Source: Theropithecus gelada
Taxonomy: Eukaryota > Chordata > Mammalia > Primates > Cercopithecidae
DNA length: 64,000 nt
Assembly (NCBI RefSeq): GCF_003255815.1
Contig: NC_037677.1
Span: forward strand, 110,436,936 to 110,500,935
Direction of reading: 5' to 3'
Shown: positions 48,701 to 60,559 of the stretch, in pieces
Layout: each line of letters opens with the position of its first letter
Position numbering within the stretch: the stretch's first letter is position 1
Made by a program: the position numbers and the translations under genes
Notes under the pieces: generated by a model
Databases searched by the model: none
What the model saw: only the letters and a program-made list of their open reading frames with translations
Told to the model about the DNA's origin: nothing

Positions 48701-49295
48701 TACACTCTTTCTGAAAGAATTTAGTAGCTTTTTCTTGATTTATTTGCGGACGGCATTATAATAGCCAGCTTTCCCATCCTCTATTCCTCCTGCTCCCCAA
48801 CCCGTACCCCCATCCCTTCCTTTTCTTTCTTCCCTTTTTGGGCTTTTAATCTCCATTGATTTGCCTTCTTGGTCTTTTCTTCCAAACCACAAATAATCTG
48901 TTTAGTCACAGTCATACAGATATGTCTTTTATTTCTTTTGTTGATAGAAAATGATGGTTCATAGTAAACAATAGTAAATAGCATGCAACTGCCACAGCCT
49001 TTAAATGGTGCTACTTTCTCTTAAAGTGTTTGACTATTCACATTAGTCTTTAAAAAAAAAAAAAGGATCACATTTTAATGGAAAGTTTCAGGTAAATTCC
49101 TTTTCCCTTTAATCATTGTAATTTATTTTATGTAAATTTCAGGATTAGAATGGCTGAACACAGAAGAGCCTATTTCTGTCTACAAGGATCTATGTGGAAA
49201 AATAGTCATCCTTGATTTCTTCACCTACTGCTGCATAAACTGTATTCACCTATTGCCTGATCTCCATGCATTAGAGCACACATACTCTGATAAAG
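45565..49295 (+). CDS. NHLRC2: NHL repeat-containing protein 2, first two coding exons (3' incomplete)
   Basis: Exons 45565-45742 and 49143-49295 join in phase to give residues 1-110 and the first base of 111. The start (MAAPGSRGRSLSGLLPAQ) has a strong context: A at -3, G at +4. Exon 1 gives a short N-terminal helical region ([22 protein letters not shown]). Exon 2 begins the thioredoxin-like domain (GKIVILDFFTYCCINC), with the candidate redox pair C90 and C93. The beta-propeller of NHL repeats that gives the protein its name lies in exons beyond the window. The family is cytosolic as far as known; in humans, mutations cause the FINCA disorder (fibrosis, neurodegeneration, cerebral angiomatosis). 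I searched the remaining 14.7 kb by eye and saw no third exon. Confidence 0.95.
46154..46445 (-). mobile_element. Alu element carrying a (GT)13 tract, NHLRC2 intron 1
   Basis: T tract, 'cggtgtttcgccctgtctcc', dimer to 'ccactgcgccctgc'. The middle linker, normally 'taatttttgtatttttagtag', is replaced by (GT)n at 46,299-46,324. Confidence 0.92.
46455..46640 (-). repeat. MIR SINE in NHLRC2 intron 1
   Basis: 'cttttacagttgaggaaatgg', 'cacagagaggttaaataaca', 'gcctcacagctgataactg' is the reverse complement of the MIR core. Confidence 0.88.
47495..47800 (+). repeat. MIR SINE in NHLRC2 intron 1
   Basis: 'gacagtgcagtgtaatgggt', 'gattttgagccagttacttg' and 'tctggtaagtatctagcaca' give the MIR order from 5' promoter part through core to 3' end. 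Confidence 0.82.
47801..49142. other. Remaining NHLRC2 intron 1 sequence
   Basis: AT-rich unique sequence. A run of 23 T at 48,640-48,662 is not followed by an Alu. No other named feature. Confidence 0.45.
49143..49295 (+). CDS. NHLRC2: NHLRC2 coding exon 2
   Basis: Residues 60-110 plus one base. Acceptor 'aatttcag|gattag', donor 'gataaag|gtatct'. It carries the CCINC motif of the thioredoxin-like fold at residues 89-93. Confidence 0.95.
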
Positions 49296-50280
49296 GTATC
49301 TGCTCTTTAATTAGTTTCTAACAGACTGTTCTGGCATAGTCACTGGAAGAGTGGCTGACTCATTAGCTCATAGGAGAATGAACATTTGGCAAGACTTCAG
49401 TGATTCTAAAAGTAATCTCTAATCTATGACATGTACCTTTTCATAAAGGGTTAAGCTTAGTGATAGTGGTCTGCCTATCTAAAGAACCAGCATTTAGTAT
49501 ATGGTTTTTTTCTCTGAGGCTAAGGGCATAATTTGCTTTTTTCATGATCAGGTATATTAAAAGGTCTTTGTATGTTGAGGTTTACTTAAATTTTTTCTAT
49601 TAAAAAAATAAAATATATGACCTTAATTTTATACTCTTTTCACTGTGATATAAAGGTTTAAAGTTCTTATTAGGAAATGTGACTAGGCTTTCATTAATAT
49701 TGAATGACATTAACTGCAGTGGAATGCCAAATATAACAGATACTCTTTCATTGACCCTGCTTCATTAAAAAATGATTTATTACAGCTAATGTTTTTCAAA
49801 GCACACTAGGAAATCCATTTTTATGGTATTACAGATTCTAAAGATGTAGATTACACTTATTGGCTTTAGAAGTTTGAAAAATTAATTTTTTTTTTTTTTT
49901 GGTTTACTTTCTAAAAAAGCATGGGAGTAAATGAAATTAATTAAAGGTACCATTTAATTAGGTTTAAATGAATTGAAGCGCTAATCTTAGAGTGGATTAA
50001 AAAAAAGAGATGGGGTCACCAATCCTGTGATAGTAAAGATGAGAATAGACGATATATGTACAAAAGTAAAAGATATTCTGAAACTAAACTTTAAAGAGGA
50101 AGTGATAGAGAAATCTTCAGTGCAACTTAAACTTCAGATGCTTCTGAATTGTAATAGATTGTATATTAAAATTACCAGTCAAATGATTTATCAAGAACTC
50201 AAATATTTCTACTAGCTAAATCCTGTTATTAAAAATATATCTGTATGGATTTAAGAAATGTGGATATCTTATCTCCTAGG
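49296..50280 (+). other. NHLRC2: Start of NHLRC2 intron 2
   Basis: AT-rich sequence; nothing recognised. An open frame at 50,027-50,215 has no protein signature. Confidence 0.4.
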
Positions 50281-50289
50281 TTTTGGATG

Positions 50290-50720
50290 CCAGTGTTTCT
50301 TGTTCAAGACATCACATTTATTGAACATGTTGTTATGTGCAGGGTACTCTGCTAACTGCTGAGGAAATATGTAACAAAATTGAATAAAAAGCATATGGAA
50401 CCTGAGGAAAGGAGTAAGTCACTTTGCCTAGAAACATTGGAAAAGATTTCTCAGAGAAGGAAACAATTGAGCTAGAACTTGAAAAATGAGCAGGAGTGCA
50501 GCTGAAAATGAAAATGGGGCAGAAGGGACAATCCTGGCTGAGGAAGCGTCAGGTAAACAAGCATGGAAGCACAGAGGAGTAGGATTCTTGCTCCAAGAAC
50601 AGGTAAATAATTTAGTGTGGCAAGATTGTAAGGGTTCATGGTAAAAGTAAAAGGAGACAAAGGTAGGTTAGGTTAGGACCACCTTGTGAAATGCATTGTA
50701 TAGCGTTCTTAATAGTTTAG
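50290..50720 (+). repeat. Ancient interspersed repeat (family unresolved)
   Basis: Same family as near 10,150: 'tgttatgtgcagggtactctgc', then 'tttctcagagaaggaaacaatt' and 'gggcagaagggacaatcctgg'. Diverged. Confidence 0.5.
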
Positions 50721-51365
50721 ACTTTTCCTTCTGTTGAGGATACAGAGATATTGAAGTTTGTTTTTGATTTGTTTTTTAGTAGACAGATGACATTTGTGTT
50801 TTAGAATGGCATTACACATGAAGTTAAGAATCTCAAAGTTTACCAGTTCCATACCTAAGATCACCCCTAAAAGACTATTTGGTGAGCGTATGGTTAACCC
50901 CATACCTTAAGCAGATTCAGTGACTTCCTAGAATGGATCCTTATAATCGCCTACCACTTTACTGGAAACATTGTTTTTATAGCATATTGTGACAAAAAAT
51001 TAAAAATATCTTTATATACAAATACACTTCTGAAAAGTAAAATACTTTGTAAGTGGAGCAAGAATTCACTCTCAGTTTCAACAAAGAATCACAAAGCAAA
51101 CACAAAGAACAGGGAAGTGTGGCCCATTCAAAGGAAAAAAAGTAAACCGATAGAAATTGTCTCTGAAAAATACTTGATAGCCTATCTATGAGACAAAAAC
51201 TTTAAAACACTGTCTTAAAGATACCCAGATAACTGAAGGAAAATGTGGAAAAAGTTTAAAAAAAAATGTATGAAGAAAATGGAAATAACAATAAAGAGAA
51301 AACCTAAATAGAAGCTAGAAAGAAATTCTGAAATTGAAAAGTGGGGACTAACGGAGAGGAGAAAC

Positions 51366-51650
51366 TCACTACAGAGGCTCCTTGATTTATAGTGAAGCTT
51401 GATAAACCCATGGTAAGTTGAAAATATTAAGTTGAGAAAGTATGTTTAATGCTTGGTAGCACAGCAGATGGTCTCTGACTTACGATGATTCAACTTAAAA
51501 TATTTTGACTTGATGGTGGAAAGGTGATACTCAGTAGAAATCATAACTTCCTAAATCATAAGGAGCTCTTTGACTTACAGTGGGATTATGTCCAGATAAA
51601 CTCATCATAAAGTTGAAAAATCGTAAGTCAAACCCTCATAGGTCAGAGGC
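51366..51650 (+). repeat. Tigger-like DNA transposon remnant
   Basis: Repeated motifs on both strands of the type 'gacttacgatgattcaactt', 'gataaacccatggtaagttg' and 'aaaaatcgtaagtcaaac' are those of Tigger-family elements. The sequence is condensed and rearranged, and clear terminal repeats are not retained. Confidence 0.6.
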
Positions 51651-52465
51651 CATGGAGAGATTCGAAGATAGATTTGAGTAGGCAGGAAGAAGAATCAGTG
51701 AACTTGAAGATAAGGCAATGGAAATGATTGAGGAACAAACAGAGATTGAAGAAGAGAAAACAGAGCCTAAAGGACCTTGGAACGCCATCAATCAGACCAG
51801 CATATGCATTTTGGCAGAGAATATTTGAAGAAATAATGGTTGAAAACATCCCAAATTTGATGAAAAACATGAACACAAACATCTAAGAAGTTTAGTGAAG
51901 TCCAAGTAGGATGAACTCAAAGAGAACCACGCCAAGACACATTATTATCAAACTGCCTAAAATCAAAGAGAAAATCTTGAAAGCAGCAAGAGAGAAGCAA
52001 CTCATCACATACAAGAAATCTTCAATAATCAGCTGATGTCTCATCAGAAACTTTGGAGGCCAGAAGGCAGTGGGCCAATATATTCAAAGTACTAAAAAGG
52101 AACAAAACTGTCAACCAAGAATTCTATGCCTGGCAAACTCTCCTTCAAAAGTGAGAGAGAAAGTAAGACATTTCCAGATAAATAAAAGCTAAGGGAGTTC
52201 ACTAATAGACCTGCCCTGAAAGAAATGCTAAAGGAGCTCTTCAGGTTGAAATGAAAGGACACTAGACAATAATTTGAAGCCTGTGAAGAAATAAAGATCT
52301 CAGTAAAAGTAAATACGTGGGCAAGTATGAAAACTAGTGTTACTGTAACAATGGTGTTTAACTCCACTTTTTGTTTTCTACATGATTTAAGAGACTACTA
52401 GATTTTTAAATTTATTCTAAAAGCTAATGTTATTGTAACATCACATTTTGTTTTCTATGTAATTT

Positions 52466-52765
52466 TTTTTTTTTTTTTTTGAGACAGTCTCGCTCTATTC
52501 CCCAGGCTGGAGTATAGTGGCACAATCTCAGCCCACTGCAACCTCTGTCTCCCATGCTCAAGCAATTCTTCTGCCTCAGCCTCCCAAGTAGCTGGGATTA
52601 CAGACGCCTGCCACCATGCCCAGTTAGTTTTTGTATTTTTTTTAGTAGAGACAGGTTTGCCATGTTGGCCAGGCTGGTCTTGAACTCCTGACCTCAGGTG
52701 ATCCGCCCACCTCGGCCTCTCAAACTGCTGGCTGGAATTAAAGGCATGAGCCACTGTGCCTGGCC
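52466..52765 (-). mobile_element. Alu element inserted in L1M
   Basis: Complete dimer. A perfect duplication 'tgttttctatgtaattt' is at 52,449-52,465 and 52,766-52,782. Confidence 0.95.
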
Positions 52766-53441
52766 TGTTTTCTATGTAATTTAAGAAACTAATGCATTGA
52801 AGTAATTATTAGTTTATATATTTGGAGATACAAGGTACAAAGATATAATTTGGCGCTATCAACAACTGAAAGGGATGGGGTGGACGTGTTAAAGGAGCAG
52901 AGTTTTTGTATGTTATTGAAGCTGGCATAAATTCAAATTAGAGTGTGATCACTTTAAGATGTTAAATGTAATTCCCCTGGTTCCAAAAAAAAAAAAAAAA
53001 AACTAAAGAGCATACACAAAATGAAATAAAAGAATTTAAATGTTTCACTACAAAATAGAAGTCAACCAAACAAAAAAGAGTACTGTAGGAAATGAGGGAC
53101 AAAAAAGCTCTAAGGCATGTAGAAAACAAATAGCCAAATGACAGATAAGTCCCTCTTGGTCAATAATTACTTTAAATGTAAATGGATTACACCCTCTAAT
53201 TGAAAGGTAGAAATTGGCAGAATGAATATATAACATATTCCAACTGTATGTTCTCTTCAGGAGACTCACTTTAGATCCAAAGATACAAACGGGTTAAAAT
53301 AGAAAGGATGGAAAAGGATATTCTATGCAAATAGTAACTAAAAGAGAGCTAGGATGGCTATGTTAGTATCAGACAAAATGGACTTTAAATCTAAAAAGGT
53401 TACAAGAGACAAAGAAGGGCATTATATACTAATAAAAAGCC

Positions 53442-53572
53442 CAGGCCGAGCACAGATTGCACCTGTAATCCCAGCTACTCAGGAGGCTGAGGCAGGAAGA
53501 TCACTTGAGGCCAGGAGTAGGAGACCAGCCTGAGTAACATAGCAATACCTCATTTATTAAAAAATAAAAAAA
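53442..53572 (+). mobile_element. FLAM-type Alu monomer in L1M
   Basis: A single monomer: 'ccgagcacagattgcacctg', 'ccagctactcaggaggctga', 'ccagcctgagtaacatagca', then an A-rich tail. No right monomer follows. Confidence 0.82.
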
Positions 53573-54962
53573 TTAATATGTAGATGATACAATGGTTATA
53601 AACACTTAGGTACTTAATAACAGACAAAATATATGAAGCAAAAATTGACAGAATTGAGGGGAGAAATAGACAATTCTATAATAGTAGTTGGAGAATTATA
53701 CCTAATATATACAGGACACTCTCCCCGACAAGAGAACACTACCCAACAACAGGATTGCATATGGGACATTTTCCAGGATAGACCATAAGTTAATGCCACA
53801 AGTTAATTTCAATAGATTATTTTAAAAGATAAAGTATCTTTTCTGATCACAAATGAAGTTAGAAAACAATAACCAAAGGAAAACTGGAAAATTCACAAAG
53901 TGTGGAAATCAAAGAGCACACTCTTAAATAACCAGTGGACCAAAGAGGAAAACAAATAGGTAATTATTAGAAAATACTTAGAGAAAAATGAAAACAAAAT
54001 GTGACAAAACTTATGGCACATGGTGAAAACAGGGCTAAGGAAGAATTTATGGTTATAAATGCTTATATTAAAAAACAAGTATCTTAATCAAATTTTACAC
54101 CTTAAGTATCTAGAAAAAGAAAAACAAACTAAACCCAAAGCTAACTGAAGGAAGGAAAATAAAGATTCAAGCAGGGAGAAATAAAATAGATAATAGAAAA
54201 GATCAATTTGGGTACAACCAACCAAAAGTTGATTCTCTGAAAGTACCAGAAAAATTCCTAGACCTTTAGCTAGCTAGACTAAGAAAAAAGAAGACTCAAA
54301 TTTTTAAAATCAGGAATGAAAATGGGAACATTACTACCAATTCTGCAGAAGTAAAAAGGATTATGAGTACTATGAGCAATTGTACACCAACAAATTGGAT
54401 AACCTAGATGAAGTAGATGAATTTCTGAAAACAACACCTACTAAGACGAAACTATGAAGAAATAGAAAACCTGAATAGACCTATATCTAGTAGCATTATT
54501 CTCAATAGCCAAGATTTAGAAACAGCCTAAGTGTCCATTGATGGATCATAGGTAAGGAAAATGTGGTGTATGCGTATAATGGAATATTATTCAACCTTGG
54601 AAGGAAATTCTAACAACATGGATGAACTTTGAGGACATTATGCTAGGTGAAAAAAAATCGCAATTTTTGCCACACATAAAAATTCAAATACTGTGTAATT
54701 TCACTTATACAGGGTACTTAGAGTAGTCTGAATCATAGAGACAGAAAGTAAAATGGTAGTTGCTAGTGACTAGTTAGAGGGGAGAATGTGGAGCTATTGT
54801 ATAATGGGAACATTTTTAGTTTTGCAAAATGAAATGAGTTCTGGAGATGGAGGATGGCAATGGTTGCACAGCAATAGGAATGTAGTAAATACCCTGAACT
54901 GTACACTTGCAAATGGTTAAAATAATAAATTTTATGGAAGAAACTATAAGAACACAAAAATC

Positions 54963-55196
54963 GGCCGGGCGCGGTGGCTCACACCTATAATCCCAGCACT
55001 TTGGGAGGCCAAGGCAGGTGGATCATGAGGTCAAGAGATGGAGACCATCCTGGCCAACATGGTGAAACCCCGTCTCTACTAAAAATACAAAAATTAGCTG
55101 GGCATGGTGCCGCGCACCTGTTATCCCAACTGCTAGGGAGGCTGAGGCAGGAGAATCGCTTGAACTCAGGAGGCAGAGGTTGCAGTGAGCCAAGAT
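54963..55196 (+). mobile_element. Alu element, 3'-truncated
   Basis: It starts ggccgggcgcggtggctcac but stops within the right monomer at 'cagtgagccaagat'; the 'gcactccagcctgg' segment and the A tail are missing. It lies at the 3' end of the L1M. Confidence 0.9.
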
Positions 55197-55742
55197 TTAA
55201 CAAGTTTTAACAACTATTTTAAAAATGAACCTTACAAGGTCAGAATTGTGCACCACTGGGAAGGGAATAGTCAGTGGTGTGTTGGAGCTGGCTCCTGTAG
55301 GCTGGTGAGAGCCATTTGTTAAGTATGTAAGAAATTTTATGAGCCAGTGGTAATCTTGAAATCAGCTGTAGTGGGAGTATTTAGACCATGGAAATCAACA
55401 AATGCTACAAATCAGAGGTTTTAAAAGTCGCTTTTCATCCCCCATTCCTCTCACCATATAAAAGAGCTGGTTTATTAGCATATTACTGGGTATGATTTGC
55501 TGGCCCAATAACTCACTTGTTAGTGTGGTAGAGAATACTGACTAGTGTTTTTCTATATTTGGCTGTTAGAATATTGTTTGTGGAATATATATTTTTTTGA
55601 GATTACCGTAGAACTTTAATTTGCCGCAAGTTTGTGAAGAATAGTAGAAAAAAGGAAAAGCATGAGAAATAGTTGAGAATGCCATTGTGATGCGTGTTCA
55701 CAGAGGCTTTCTTTTTCTTTCTTTTTTTTAAATATAACATGG
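55197..55742. other. NHLRC2 intron 2 sequence, nothing recognised
   Basis: Unique-looking; no gene or named repeat. Confidence 0.35.
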
Positions 55743-55813
55743 ATTTTTTTTTTTTTTTTTAACTTTAAGTTCTGGGATACATGTGCTGAACGTACAGGTT
55801 TGTTACATAGTGG
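55743..55813 (-). mobile_element. Very short 5'-truncated L1 3' end
   Basis: T tract followed by 'aactttaagttctgggatac', 'atgtgctgaacgtacaggtt' and 'tgttacata', the reverse complement of a young L1PA-type 3' end. About 55 bp of L1 plus the tail remain. Confidence 0.88.
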
Positions 55814-56894
55814 AATAAATTTTTAACCATTAAAAATATTTTGTAAGTAGTCTCAACATTGTATTTCAAAGAAGCATTACTTCTGTAATATGCTGCTATA
55901 TGAAAATCCTGATAACTTAATAAAAGATTTTTATATTGATTAGAAGAAAAGTTCAGTTCATATTCATAAAAGCGGACATACCCAGAAATGATCACATGAC
56001 AGCTCAATAAGCTGTCACTAAGTCACTAAATTAAATTTGCTTTTTTTGTAGTTAAATGTCTTCTCCCATTACTATTTGATGTACTTCTGAATGTATCTGC
56101 AGCAGTGCTATTTATGTTCTCGAAGTGACATTTGGCAGCATATTTAAAATTCCATGAAATGTTCCGCTCATTTTACCATAAAGCCAAAAATGCTCCACTG
56201 AATAAGGAAGTGTTTATTAATTCAAAACACCTTGAAAGAGGTCCAATTTCATAATCAACTTGCTTCCTCTAAATCAGCTTTTAAACACGGGTTTGTAATA
56301 GGGGGCAGTGCCACTTTCACAGTAGTGAATGAGAAATCGCAAGTGCCAAAAAGTTTGAAAGCAAAAAGCAAAACGTATTTAATAGTAATGAATTGTTCTG
56401 ATGTTTAAACATTTTAAAAGAAGTAACTATGCCCTAAGATTGTTATTAATTAATAATAACTTAGTACATATTTATGTTAAACTGCAACCCTTTTCTACTT
56501 GAGAGCTTCTAAGTTTTTTATTTATGGTGTGTACATTAATGGTATGTTATTATATGGTACTGAAATTGAACATAATGGCTATTATCTAAGGAAAAGCACT
56601 TTTGTTTTACGGGAAAGCATCTATTAGGAAAACCTTGTGTATTTTCATGTGATTGCTAGGTGTATATTATGTTAATGTATAACTAAATCAGACTTTCTAA
56701 AAATCTGAATTTCATATTACTGTTGAGTAAATGCTAGTATTGTCATGTAGTATATGCTTTTTTCTGTTTTATACTTTATTAAAAATGAGAAGAATGCACT
56801 TTTAATTTGAGTAAAACTAAGCCTTTAAATAAGTCTGTCTGTAATTTCACTTTGTGTCATGGTTCTCAAACCTCGCCACCCCACCCCGCTCCTC
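55814..56894. other. NHLRC2 intron 2 sequence, nothing recognised
   Basis: AT-rich, unassigned; a short C-rich patch at 56,873-56,898. Confidence 0.35.
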
Positions 56895-57455
56895 CACCAG
56901 GTTTGATAGTTTTCATTGGGAGTACTCACTCACAAGATTCAGTTGTACTGAATCAACTACTCAAAAGATATAGTTGTACTCATGGCTATATTATAGCAAA
57001 AAGATACCAAGCAGAATCAGGAAAGGGAAAAGATGCATGGGGCTAGTTGAAGGGAGACCAGATACAAGATTCTAGAGTCTTCTTTCAGTGGAGTCAACCC
57101 AAGATGCTCTTAATTTCCTCAGCAATGTGTTGTGACAGCACATTTGGGATGTTGCCAACCAGAGAGGCTCAGAAATAACCAAGGCTTTTCTTGGAGGCTG
57201 GTCATGTAGGCAGCTTCTGCTTGCTGTCATGTTTCAAAAGTCCAGACTCTCAGAAGGAAAGCAGGTATTCAGCATAAACTGTGTTGTTTGTACAAACATT
57301 TTAGGCATAGTGAGCCACTCTTATCAGTTCTAGGAATGGTGAAAACCCTCCTGAAATCTAAGCTCCCAGAAGCCAGGCAAGAGCCAATCTTGTCTGCACA
57401 CCTTTTAAAGGATAGCGGTCAGGGTTACTATGTTAACTCTTTCTGCACACACATT
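56895..57455 (+). mobile_element. ERVL-type solo LTR (MLT2-like)
   Basis: 'ggctatattatagcaaaaag', 'caagcagaatcaggaaaggg', 'tgttgtgacagcacatttgg', 'gtgagccactcttatcagtt' and 'tgttaactctttctgcacac' occur in the order of an MLT2-group ERVL LTR. No internal sequence is attached. Confidence 0.65.
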
Positions 57456-57639
57456 ATATTTTCTTTATTCAGTAGTTCATCTCATCTATGTATTGTTCTG
57501 TGTTCTTAAATAAAGTACTATGAAAATATTACCAATTTATGGCACATTTTCAGATGTTTGGTGTGGACAACAGCCTGACATCAGTGTTTGATTTGCTTTC
57601 AAATTTGCTTCTTATTTCTTTCCCAGTTTAGTGTTCAGC

Positions 57640-57960
57640 GATTTTGATCCTTTCATTTTCCTGTTTCCATTGTTCTTAGCATAAAAACGAAAATTTTGCC
57701 TCTCCAGCATCTTTTCCACACCCTTCTCATCCTTCCTCAAAGCTGTTCTAGCCTCCCTGGCTTTCCTTCAGTTCCTAAGTATCATCATTCCTCTTGCTTT
57801 AACACCTTGACACAGTGTTCCCTCTGCCTGGAATCATCGTCTCATCCTTTTTGTCTAGTGAAGCCATGGTTGTCTTCTGGATCTCAGAATGTCACCATTA
57901 CAGATGTTTTTTCTTTTTAAACATCTTTCAAAAATGCCTCAAATATTCTCAGTCCTTGCA
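57640..57960 (+). repeat. L2 LINE 3' remnant
   Basis: 'tccctctgcctggaatcatc', 'gtcttctggatctcagaatgtcacc' and the pyrimidine-rich lead-in follow the L2 3' half. Confidence 0.65.
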
Positions 57961-58154
57961 TTTAACTAGGTTTTTACATTGCTTGTGATTAAACTACACG
58001 TTCTACTATAGTATATACAATTGTAATTGAGTGCACTTAGAAGTATACATCCCTCAATAAGACCTTTGAAGCTTTAAAAATATGTATTTTAAAAAGTGGT
58101 TTTATTACTAATATTTTAGGAGCAGTTATATATTTATCATGTTTTTTGTTTGTT

Positions 58155-58302
58155 AGTCAGAGACAAGATCTCACTCTGCTGCCCGGGCTGGAGTTCACTG
58201 GTGCAGTCACAGCTCACGGCAGCCACAAACTCCTGGGCTCAAGTGATCTGCCCGCCTCAGCCTCCCAAAGTGCTGGTATTACAAATAGCCTGAGCCACCA
58301 TG
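58155..58302 (-). mobile_element. FLAM-type Alu monomer
   Basis: 'gagacaagatctcactctgc', 'cagtcacagctcacggcagc', 'aactcctgggctcaagtgat', 'cctcccaaagtgctggtatt': one monomer, without a second half, in minus orientation. Confidence 0.82.
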
Positions 58303-58699
58303 TATGTGTGGTTTTTGTTGTTGTTTGTTTTACTTCACTGAAAAGAAGGAAGTTATAATTTTTGATATAGTTTCTCCTTCCCTCATTCCATTCCTCCTTG
58401 CCCTCTTCTCTCCCTCTTTCCTGTCTCCCTCTCCTTTCCTTTCCTTCTGTATTTTCTCTTAAATGGAGTAATTTTGATCCCTGTATTGGCAAAGGATTCA
58501 TTAATGGAAGAATCTTTTACATCCGCTTTTTTACTATGCATGATTAACAGAAAAAGCAAAATAATTTAAGAAAAACCTGAATATTGAGGTTCTTACAGAA
58601 AAAAATGGGAGTGGATATTTGGCAATTGTGTTTCTATGTACATCAATATAGATCTCCTATTTGGACAATATGATATGGTTTATTATACAGATTTATAAA

Positions 58700-59230
58700 T
58701 TCCTTCAGTATTTATGTCCTGTGAAATCATTAGTTTATGTACTAGGCACTGTACTGGAGAATAATAAAACATGCATGGGCACTATGTAATTAGTAGGCAT
58801 TATAGTCTAACGAGAAGGCATATAATTAAATAATCACATACATATTTTTATAATTTCTGATTAGTGATCTATAGAAAAAATTATAGGCTGCTATGATGAC
58901 ATAGAGTTTAATCTGGAAGAAATCTTTCTTATGAAAGTAAAAATTGAACTTCAGTTCTAAAAGACAATGTGCCTTTAGTAGGTGAAAACAGATGAGAACA
59001 TTCCAGTCAGAGGGAACACTGTATGTCAACCCTGTAAAGCAAAAGGAGTAATGATATTATTGAGGAACCAAGGGAAGTCCTAGAATATACTGCAGGAGGA
59101 AAAGGGTGTGGAGAAGATGCTGGAGAGATGAGATTTGTTATACTGGAAACAATTGAAAGCCAATGAAGGATTTTCTGCAACAAGGTGACATGATCAGATT
59201 TGTGTTTTTAAAAGATCAGTGACTTCAGGG
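58700..59230 (+). repeat. Ancient interspersed repeat (family unresolved)
   Basis: Same family as 10,150 and 50,290: 'actaggcactgtactggaga', 'cattccagtcagagggaaca', 'aaggtgacatgatcagattt'. Confidence 0.55.
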
Positions 59231-59584
59231 TGGATAACTCCTTGGTGGACAAGCATGTATGTGGGAAATCTGTGACAAGGCTATTGTGCTCTCTGTGAGA
59301 TCAGATAACAACTTGAAACCAGTCATAGCTGATAAGAGCAATAGGACTTGATTGTGGATTAAGTATGGATGATGAGAGAGGGCTGATTGGTTATTACAGA
59401 GATGTCCTATATTGGTTTTTTGCTTGTATAATTGGATGGATGATGGTGCCATTCAGTGACAGGAAACACTGAAAAGGTCATATTTGGAGGGGAAGGTTGT
59501 GATTTTAGTTTGAAATATCTTTGAAAGTTGCACTTCATTCTCCATGGGACTTCCCATTTTTCTTAGGATAAAGATATAAATCTT
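59231..59584. other. NHLRC2 intron 2 sequence, nothing recognised
   Basis: Unassigned; may continue the old repeat upstream. Confidence 0.3.
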
Positions 59585-59840
59585 TACCATGACTTACGAG
59601 ACTGATCCCATCTGTATGTTTATTCTCATTTTGTCCCACGTTCTCCCTTGTTCTCTGTGCCTAGTCGCTTACCTTCGTAAGTTTCTTCTATCTTTCATGC
59701 TTCGTCTTTGTAGGTGCTGTTGTCTTTCCCTGGAATCTCCTTCAGTGTTCTCTGCACCTAACACCTCATCATTCACATCTCACTTCAGTCATCACTTCTT
59801 CAAGGAAATGTTGGGATATATTCATCAGAAGGAAAATATG
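59585..59840 (+). repeat. Possible L2 remnant
   Basis: 'ttccctggaatctccttcag' and 'catctcacttcagtcatcac' resemble L2 3' text, strongly diverged. Confidence 0.45.
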
Positions 59841-60559
59841 TGTGATACATGATAACATTTTATGATAAATATTACATATATATATAATGTACATAAAATG
59901 TATATGGATTTAACGCATGGATTCTTATTTAAAATACACTGGGTTATAAATCATTACTGTGATAATTTATTTTCGTGTTCAAATTGTCCAAGATTTGACT
60001 AATAGGATCTCCTTCAGGCTGTGTTCTGTGTTCTTTTGGCATTTCTTTGTCCTTTTTTGAGCCCTTCCTTACTAATCACACCAAAATATTTCCAGATGTA
60101 TCTAATGTTTTTCCAGTCCAACCCGGAGTCAGCTATTTCTCTAAGGAGCTTTGATTCCTTTTAGTAGGGAATGGTGTTGAGAAACCAAGGTCTGGGAACT
60201 AGATGTGCTCATTGCTACTATGGTGTTTTTGCTTCTAGTCTCTCAGATAATTTGGAAATTACTTAGGCTATTCCATCCCACTTCTCAGCTTCCCCCATTA
60301 GATTATGTTATTCATTTGAAGTATAGTTAGATTTATTTTTTTCTATTTGTATTTCATTTTAAGTCCTCCTCCCTATCTTTGTTGACTTTGTTTTTCAGTG
60401 TGTAAGACAATATGGTCTTCATAGTGAGGATGAAACAGATACTTATTCTATCCACCCATCCCTTCTAACTGTTCCTGCCTTCCCATTTCTGTCCCATATT
60501 TTTAAAAATTTCTTTTTTTTTAAACAAAACATGACATTCTGCAGACATTTGTATACATT
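59841..60559. other. NHLRC2 intron 2 sequence, nothing recognised
   Basis: AT-rich with a short (TA)n near 59,873-59,886. No gene or named repeat seen. Confidence 0.35.

Larger units (their letters stand above)
51660..54960 (+). mobile_element. Old L1 (L1M-type) with internal deletion of the reverse transcriptase
   Basis: It follows L1M order: an ORF1-like and intergenic portion (to about 53,150), the start of the ORF2 endonuclease ('tactttaaatgtaaatgg', 'caggagactcactttagat'), then ORF2 N-terminal text to about 54,485. There it jumps to near the ORF2 end ('gcattattctcaatagcc') and the 3'UTR. The reverse transcriptase is absent. An Alu at 52,466 and a FLAM at 53,442 have inserted. Confidence 0.8.
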
